Assembly: GCF_015767245.1 (NCBI RefSeq)
Contig: NZ_JADOTV010000001.1
Location: forward strand, 618,896-682,895
Length of the DNA stretch: 64,000 bases
Reading direction: 5' to 3'
DNA from: Aureivirga sp. CE67
GTDB lineage: Bacteria; Bacteroidota; Bacteroidia; Flavobacteriales; Flavobacteriaceae
Shown in pieces: positions 58,873-64,000 of this stretch. Within the stretch, counting starts at the first letter, position 1; every line of letters starts with the position of its first letter. The notes under the pieces are model-generated. The model was not told the origin of the DNA. It saw nothing but the letters and a program-made list of their open reading frames with translations, and did no database searches. Position numbers and translations under genes: made by a program.

Positions 58873-59033
58873 AGAGCCTGTTTAAATTTATATCAAAAAA
58901 ATTATATGCTTCTTAAAAACTCTTTTTTGTCTTTTTTCTCGTCCATAGCGATGCTATGTACTCCAAAAAAGTCGGCAAAATAGCAATTTAATAAGCTATA
59001 AAATAAATTATGATACAATATTAAACAGGCTCT
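58873..59033. repeat. Large inverted-repeat element R4, copy B
   Basis: A 161-bp element: AGAGCCTGTTTAA (58873-58885) pairs with TTAAACAGGCTCT (59021-59033). The interior resembles copy A (19338-19524). The terminal arms differ from copy A in sequence but remain complementary. The centre CATAGC-GAT-GCTATG is a second small palindrome. No coding capacity. It lies between divergent genes. Confidence 0.8.
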
Positions 59034-59071
59034 TAATATTGGTTTTACTTTCGAAATGAATACAAACAAAA

Positions 59072-59096
59072 AAGAGACTGAAAAAATCAGTCTCTT
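59072..59096. terminator. Orphan terminator-like hairpin
   Basis: AAGAGACTGA (59072-59081) pairs with TCAGTCTCTT (59087-59096). No gene runs into it on either strand: the aminotransferase operon and dinB diverge from this gap. It may end a small RNA or be the remains of a lost gene. Confidence 0.55.
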
Positions 59097-59253
59097 CCTA
59101 TTTACTTACCCCTTCATAAGCAAACAAAAATTATATTTTTTGACCTATAAAAAATACTATTTCTTGGATTAATTTATATTACACACTCATAAGACTCTTT
59201 TTTCCGTAAATTGTTACAAAAAATATTCACTTTTTTTATTTAAAAATTTAAAT

Positions 59254-59769
59254 ATGATTTTAACACAAACTGAATACGCACCATTCTATCAAAAATATTT
59301 CGAACTAAACACGGAAAATAATATTCTAGAAGCTCTACAGAATTCTGAAAAAGAACTTACTTCTCTGTTAGACTCCATTTCAGAAGAAAATTTCAATTTT
59401 TCTTATGCTGAAAATAAATGGACTATTAAAGAACTAATGCAACACCTAATCGATAATGAAAGAGTTTTTGCATATCGAGCGATGCGATTTTCTAGAAATG
59501 ATCAAACTCCTTTAAACGATTATGATGAAAAAACTACTATTCCTTTCAGCAATGCAAATCATAAATCAAAAGCAGATTTGATGGAAGAATACACTACTTT
59601 GAGAAAATCTTCTATTTCGCTTTTTAAATCTTTTTCAGAAGAAATGTTGCTAAGAGAAGGAATTGCTAGTAATAATAATATGTCTGTTCGTGCTCTTGGA
59701 TTCTTGATTTCTGCACACCAAAGACATCATCAAAATGTTTTGAGAGAAAGATATCTTAGTTTGTTATAA
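59254..59769 (+). CDS. DinB-family protein
   Basis: A 171-residue four-helix protein of the DinB/YfiT putative metalloenzyme superfamily. Metal-binding His candidates are visible in ELMQHLIDNERVFAYR (near 65) and in the C-terminal SAHQRHHQNVLRERYL (near 153). Such proteins include thiol transferases and proteins of unknown activity. First gene of a plus-strand group with the acylase and CDGSH genes. Confidence 0.9.
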   Translation: MILTQTEYAPFYQKYFELNTENNILEALQNSEKELTSLLDSISEENFNFSYAENKWTIKELMQHLIDNERVFAYRAMRFSRNDQTPLNDYDEKTTIPFSNANHKSKADLMEEYTTLRKSSISLFKSFSEEMLLREGIASNNNMSVRALGFLISAHQRHHQNVLRERYLSLL

Positions 59770-59834
59770 ACTATTTATTCCTTGCTCTTTACTTATTAAA
59801 AAAAAGCGTTTATCTTTAATAAAAAACAATAGAT

Positions 59835-62213
59835 ATGCGCTTTTTCAAAAAATTATTCAAAGGTTTACTGTTTCTAGTTGTCATTTTATTTGTGCTTGGT
59901 TTCTTCTTTCGAGAGTATTTAAAACCAAATTATAAAGGACATTTAAGATTGGATAATCTCAAAGATTCTACATCTGTATATTTTGATGATTATGGTGTTC
60001 CGCATATCTATGCTAACAATGAAGAAGATGCAATGCGAGCTCTAGGTTTTGTACATGCACAAGATCGTCTTTGGCAAATGGAATTGATGCGAAGAATTGC
60101 TCCTGGAAGATTATCAGAAATTTTTGGAAAAGACATGCTAGAAGTAGACAAAATGTTTTCTTCTATGGAAATCGCCGAAACTTCTAAGTTTTGTGTACAG
60201 CAATTAGATAAAAACAGCAAACACTACAAATTAGCAAACGCATATCTAGAAGGTGTTAATCAGTTTTTGATGGATGGAACTACTCCTGTAGAATTTTATC
60301 TTTTAGGAATCCAAAAAGAACGTTTCACTATGGAAGATGTTTATAATATTTATGGTTATATGTCTTTCAGTTTTGCTTTGGGTCAAAAAACAGATCCGCT
60401 GATGACTGCTTTGAAAGAAAAACTTGGTGAAGCTTACCTAAAAGAACTTCCGCTTGTAACTCCTAAAAATTACACTAAAATTCCTGTTTGGAATACAGAT
60501 AATATCAAAAAGAACTTCACTTCAAAAGTAAATAAAGTTTTAGACGAATCTCAAATTCCTCTTTTTATGGGAAGCAATAGTTGGGTTTTAAATTCAAATA
60601 AAACAAAAAGTGGAAAAGTACTTTTTGCTAATGATCCACATATTAGTTATTCACAACCTGCAGTTTGGTATGAAGCGCATATTGTTACTCCAAACCACGA
60701 AATGTATGGTTATTATTTAGCTTGTTCTCCTTTTCCGCTTCTGGGTCATAATCGTGATTATGCTTATGGTCTTACAATGTTTGAAAACGATGATTTGGAT
60801 TTTTATGCGCTTGAAAATAATTCTAAAAACAAAAATGAATACCAATCAGAAATGGGTTGGGAAAAATATACGATTAAGAATAAAGAAATCAGAATCAAAG
60901 GTGGAGATGTTTGTGTGCATTCTGTAAAATATAGTGATTTGGGACCAATCATAAATGATATTTTTCCAGATGTAGAATTAAAATCTCCCGTTGCGATGTG
61001 GTGGATGTATACACAATTTCCTGGAGAACTTTTAGAAGCTGTTTATACAATGTCTCATGCTAGAAATAGTGATGATTTTAGAAAAGGAACGCATTTAATT
61101 AATGCTCCTGGTTTAAATGTAATGTATGGAAGTAAAAACGATACTGTTGCTTGGTTTGCTACAGGAAAGCTTTATGAAAATAATAAAGGAGTAAATCGAA
61201 AATTTGTATTGGACGGAACTACAGATTATGATTATCCAAAAAGATATTTAGATCGAAACGAAAATCCTTACGCTATTAATCCTCCACAGAACTATGTTTA
61301 TTCTGCCAATAATCAACCAGCTGCCGTAAACGGTTTTTTATATCCTGGATATTATGCTCCTGACAATAGAGCTCGTCGTATTGAACATTTTTTAAATACA
61401 GATGAAAAATGGGATTATTCTAATGCAAAAAAAATGGCTGTTGATGTTACCTCAGCAGTTACTCCTACGATCATTGAGCATCTTGGAAAATCATTAGACA
61501 CCACAGAATTTTCTATGAATGAAAAAAAAGCTTGGCATATCTTAAAAACTTGGAAAGGAGATAGTCCTCTTAACAGTGTTGCTTCTACTATCTATTATAA
61601 ATGGGAATATGATTTTCTTAGAAATACTTATGAAGATGAAATGGGGAAAGATTTATTCTTAGAATTTTTAAGGACTTTTACTTTAAAAAAATCGATTATT
61701 CTTCAAGCAGAGAAAGAGAATTCTATTTGGTGGGATAATGTGCATACAATCATGAAAGAGCCTAAAAAAGATATTGTAACCAAAGCTTTCAAAGAGTCAA
61801 TTGCATTTCTAGAAAAACAACTCGGAGATGATATTGACAAATGGGAATGGAAAAAAGTACAAACTGTAGAATTTCAGCATCCTCTAGGAAAAGTAGCTGC
61901 TTTAAGACCAATTTTCAGTGTTGGGCCTTTTCCTACACATGGAGCAAGAGAGGTAATTAACAACCAAGAAACAAGATATGACAGTACAGGAGTTTATAAA
62001 GTAAAAGCTGGACCTTCTACTCGTAGAATTATTGATTTTAATGATGTAGAAAATGCAGTCAGCATCTCTCCTACTGGACAATCTGGAAACCCTTTTAGTC
62101 CTCATTATAAAGATCAAACAGATATGTATTTAAAAGGAAAATTCAGAAAAATGTTGTTGAATAAAAATGAAATTCAGAAATCGGAAAATAAAATAATCTT
62201 CACTAAAAACTAG
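59835..62213 (+). CDS. Penicillin acylase-family N-terminal nucleophile hydrolase
   Basis: A 792-residue secreted or membrane-anchored protein with an N-terminal helix (about 8-26). The alpha-chain segments GVPHIYANNEEDAMRALGFVHAQDRLWQME (54-83) and the autocleavage site before Ser247 in FMGSNSWVLN are diagnostic. FANDPHISY, a conserved-Asn-containing GLTMFENDDLDFY, and the C-terminal SPTGQSGNPFSPHY belong to the same family. It hydrolyses an amide, in relatives of acyl-homoserine lactones, beta-lactams or others; substrate unknown. 65 bp after dinB. Confidence 0.93.
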   Translation: MRFFKKLFKGLLFLVVILFVLGFFFREYLKPNYKGHLRLDNLKDSTSVYFDDYGVPHIYANNEEDAMRALGFVHAQDRLWQMELMRRIAPGRLSEIFGKDMLEVDKMFSSMEIAETSKFCVQQLDKNSKHYKLANAYLEGVNQFLMDGTTPVEFYLLGIQKERFTMEDVYNIYGYMSFSFALGQKTDPLMTALKEKLGEAYLKELPLVTPKNYTKIPVWNTDNIKKNFTSKVNKVLDESQIPLFMGSNSWVLNSNKTKSGKVLFANDPHISYSQPAVWYEAHIVTPNHEMYGYYLACSPFPLLGHNRDYAYGLTMFENDDLDFYALENNSKNKNEYQSEMGWEKYTIKNKEIRIKGGDVCVHSVKYSDLGPIINDIFPDVELKSPVAMWWMYTQFPGELLEAVYTMSHARNSDDFRKGTHLINAPGLNVMYGSKNDTVAWFATGKLYENNKGVNRKFVLDGTTDYDYPKRYLDRNENPYAINPPQNYVYSANNQPAAVNGFLYPGYYAPDNRARRIEHFLNTDEKWDYSNAKKMAVDVTSAVTPTIIEHLGKSLDTTEFSMNEKKAWHILKTWKGDSPLNSVASTIYYKWEYDFLRNTYEDEMGKDLFLEFLRTFTLKKSIILQAEKENSIWWDNVHTIMKEPKKDIVTKAFKESIAFLEKQLGDDIDKWEWKKVQTVEFQHPLGKVAALRPIFSVGPFPTHGAREVINNQETRYDSTGVYKVKAGPSTRRIIDFNDVENAVSISPTGQSGNPFSPHYKDQTDMYLKGKFRKMLLNKNEIQKSENKIIFTKN

Positions 62214-62218
62214 ATCTT

Positions 62219-62458
62219 ATGGACTTGCCTAAAATACATCAAAAAGAGCCATCAAAAGTAGAACTGAAAGAAGGGAAAAATTATGCTTGGTGTTCTTGCG
62301 GTCTTTCCAAAAGACAACCAATGTGTGATGGTTCGCATCAAGGAACAAAAATGTCTCCGACAATTTTTAAAGTAGAAGAAACAAAAGAATACTTTTTATG
62401 TAATTGTAAACACACCAAAGACCATCCGTTCTGTGATGGTACTCATAATAACATTTAA
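62219..62458 (+). CDS. CDGSH iron-sulfur domain protein (two domains)
   Basis: A 79-residue protein with two CDGSH motifs: C25-x-C27-x8-C36-DGSH40 and C61-x-C63-x8-C72-DGTH76. Each is expected to bind a [2Fe-2S] cluster by three Cys and one His. Starts 5 bp after the acylase stop, so it is in the same transcript. Soluble. Role may be redox or cluster transfer. Confidence 0.94.
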   Translation: MDLPKIHQKEPSKVELKEGKNYAWCSCGLSKRQPMCDGSHQGTKMSPTIFKVEETKEYFLCNCKHTKDHPFCDGTHNNI

Positions 62459-62490
62459 AAAAACCTTCTCAAAAGAAGAGAAGGTTTTTA
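62457..62490. terminator. Bidirectional terminator CDGSH gene / lipoprotein gene
   Basis: AAAAACCTTCTC pairs with GAGAAGGTTTTT around an AAAAGAA loop. It serves the CDGSH gene (+) and the convergent lipoprotein gene (-). Confidence 0.87.
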
Positions 62491-62495
62491 GTTTT

Positions 62496-62972
62496 TTATT
62501 GTTTTGTGAAAACGTAAGTAATCTCTGCCGAATTATCATTAGTGATCTCATGTGCAGTAACACTTAATTCTAAAGTATTATCTTTTATAATAAAATTAGA
62601 ATTCACAGTTTCTTTCTCAGATATTCCTCTATCAGCTTCTGCTGTAAAAGCGATTCCATTTCCAGCAACTGTATAAGTCCCATTTAATAATTCTAAACCA
62701 CAAGCCCAGCTATAATAATTATCAAAATGTGTTGCATTTGCAATATTTCCTTCTGAAAAAGAAATCGTAAGTGACAAACTTCCACATTCTTTAAAAATAT
62801 CTGTATCCGAATCTTGGTCTCCATTCAAATCTATAGGATTGTTTGCAGTAGCTGAAGTTAATTTATAAGTTCCAATTACTGAGTTTTCAGTTGGCTGAGA
62901 AGAACTATCATCTTCTTCTGAACATGAGAATAGTGTCCCTACTATAGCTAGGGATAAAAGTAATTTTTTCAT
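62496..62972 (-). CDS. Lipocalin-like lipoprotein of unknown function
   Basis: 158 residues from the ATG at 62972 (the codon before is TTG). Lipoprotein signal MKKLLLSLAIVGTLFSC with Cys17, then an acidic linker and a beta-rich domain starting SVIGTYKLTSATANNPIDLNGDQDSD, like the lipocalin-like or DUF-type single domain lipoproteins of Bacteroidota. The DxDxD-like NGDQDSDTD piece might bind calcium. A TACTTTTG -7 box is near 63058-63065. No neighbours on its transcript. Confidence 0.72.
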   Translation of the reverse strand: MKKLLLSLAIVGTLFSCSEEDDSSSQPTENSVIGTYKLTSATANNPIDLNGDQDSDTDIFKECGSLSLTISFSEGNIANATHFDNYYSWACGLELLNGTYTVAGNGIAFTAEADRGISEKETVNSNFIIKDNTLELSVTAHEITNDNSAEITYVFTKQ

Positions 62973-63181
62973 CAAATTTCTTTTCTTTTAAATAATACAT
63001 AGCGCCTTTTAGAAATATTTTTTCAAACAATTTCTTTAAAGCAATTCAAATTTGCTGCAAAAGTATAATAAAATAACACATATCTAATATTTTAACTTAT
63101 TATTTTAATTTTTAAAACTAAAAAAGATATATACACTTATTTATATTAGTTTTACCAAAATTTTTAAAAACAAAAAAATAC

Positions 63182-63799
63182 ATGAAAAAAATATTATTAA
63201 GTAGCCTAATTGCTATTACAAGTTTTTTTTCAGCAAATGCACAAAAAGATTTTGGTGAAATAGAAGTAGGTTTTTCTTTTGGATATAACACTTCCATTTT
63301 AAGAAACTCTAATGAGGATACTGAATTCAAAAGATCTACTAATTATCTTGGCTCTGTAGAGTTTTTCTTAAATGACAGATGGGGGATTAAATCTGGTTTA
63401 AACTTTGAAAAAAAAGGATGGAAATCAAATTCTATATCCTTTGGAGTATTAGAAGGTAATTATAAAGAAAACAATGTAGAATATGATTTATCTTATTTAT
63501 CTATACCACTAATGGCTAACTGGCATTTTGGCTATGAAAGAAACTGGAATTTAAATTTTGGATTTTATACTGGGTTTCTTTTAAAAGCGGAAGAAGGAAG
63601 TAAAAATATAACCAAAGAATTCAATACTGTCGATTTTGGTTTAGCTTATGGAATAGGATATAAAAGACGACTTTCGGATCGCATTAAAATATTATTCGAT
63701 TTTCAAAGTCAAAGTGGATTTACAAAAATCTTCAAAGAAAGTTTAAAAGCTAAAAATTGGAGAGGTGGTGTAAATGTTGGTATATTATATGGATTTTAA
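63182..63799 (+). CDS. Outer-membrane beta-barrel (porin-like) protein
   Basis: A 205-residue exported protein: signal peptide ending FFSANAQ (about 21), then alternating aromatic beta strands such as GEIEVGFSFGYNTSIL, YLGSVEFFLNDRWGIKSGLNFEKKGW and WNLNFGFYTGFLLKAEEG, ending in a short aromatic strand GGVNVGILYGF. This is the pattern of the PorT/OmpA-barrel-type outer-membrane family (PF13568-like). No catalytic motif. Separate unit with a terminator. Confidence 0.85.
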   Translation: MKKILLSSLIAITSFFSANAQKDFGEIEVGFSFGYNTSILRNSNEDTEFKRSTNYLGSVEFFLNDRWGIKSGLNFEKKGWKSNSISFGVLEGNYKENNVEYDLSYLSIPLMANWHFGYERNWNLNFGFYTGFLLKAEEGSKNITKEFNTVDFGLAYGIGYKRRLSDRIKILFDFQSQSGFTKIFKESLKAKNWRGGVNVGILYGF

Positions 63800-63805
63800 A
63801 AAATA

Positions 63806-63837
63806 CAAAAACCTTCTCAAAAAAAGAGAAGGTTTTT
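63806..63837. terminator. Bidirectional terminator after the beta-barrel gene
   Basis: AAAAACCTTCTC pairs with GAGAAGGTTTTT around an A-rich loop, the same stem as at 62457-62490, between convergent genes. Confidence 0.85.
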
Positions 63838-63857
63838 CTTTTAAGCTTTCCTAATTC

Positions 63858-64000
63858 TTAAACAAACACCCGATCCCAATCTTTCCAAACAACATCAAAA
63901 CCACTATTTTGCAACATTTTTGAAATCTCTTCTGTAGATCTTTCATCCGAAATTTCAAATTGCTCCAACGATTGAGGCTCTACAATATATCCTCCAGGAT
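63858..64000 (-). CDS. C-terminal fragment of a gene running off the right edge
   Basis: The minus strand is open from the window edge for 46 codons to a TAA at 63858-63860. The frame reads PGGYIVEPQSLEQF... and ends KDWDRVFV. Composition and position against the shared terminator suit a real gene end. Too short to identify. Confidence 0.6.
   Translation of the reverse strand, partial: PGGYIVEPQSLEQFEISDERSTEEISKMLQNSGFDVVWKDWDRVFV

Overview
The window is AT-rich (roughly 30% GC by eye) and comes from a bacterium of the phylum Bacteroidota, almost certainly family Flavobacteriaceae. The signs are type III glutamine synthetase, an arginine cluster built on an N-acyl-ornithine carbamoyltransferase, DUF3127, many lipoproteins with a Cys close after the signal, and promoters of the TTTG-N19/20-TAnnTTTG type. 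Very small gaps and overlaps define the operons.

Region 1 (1-21 kb) is mostly core metabolism: queA, aroA, a small membrane protein, a MazG-like pyrophosphohydrolase, aat, a DUF3127 protein, a flavin reductase, glnN, purK-purE, a lipoprotein, an AraC/DUF4345/SRPBCC/SDR group, tpiA, a lone oligopeptide-type ABC permease, pyrF, fabD, a Rieske-like lipoprotein, greA, a HIT protein and a sensor kinase. Region 2 (21-25 kb) holds three tandem curlin-repeat genes (candidate amyloid fibre subunits) with no csg export genes nearby. Region 3 (25-34 kb) is a TetR-TolC-adaptor-RND efflux operon with a visible promoter and operator, then a polyprenyl synthase gene and a CAU tRNA. Region 4 (34-38 kb) has a two-gene HEPN-like plus membrane-protein module beside the tRNA, an orphan NarX-type kinase and a BtuF-like protein. 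Region 5 (38-46.3 kb) is the arginine operon (acetyltransferase-argG-argC-argD-argF'-argB-argE-argH). Its leader encodes a 13-residue peptide with four Arg codons, three of them consecutive.

Region 6 (46.4-56.4 kb) is accessory DNA: a repeat-rich L-domain-like protein, a frameshifted small gene, a class II Fic protein with a striking double operator, and a long run of small single-strand genes. That run has five SMI1/KNR4 (SUKH) proteins, four tandem MORN/YwqK-like paralogues and three unknowns. It looks like an array of immunity genes without toxin genes. Region 7 (56.6-64 kb) returns to ordinary genes: galE, a DegT-type aminotransferase, DinB, a penicillin-acylase-family hydrolase, a CDGSH protein, a lipoprotein and a beta-barrel protein.

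At least four families of short interspersed repeats sit in the gaps. Two show compensatory stem changes between copies, and one copy appears to be interrupted by a 155-bp insertion flanked by a 10-bp direct repeat. The strongest leads are the arginine leader peptide, the HEPN/membrane module, the Fic double operator and the immunity array with mosaic tandem paralogues. All functional names rest on recognising sequence patterns by eye; no database search was run.
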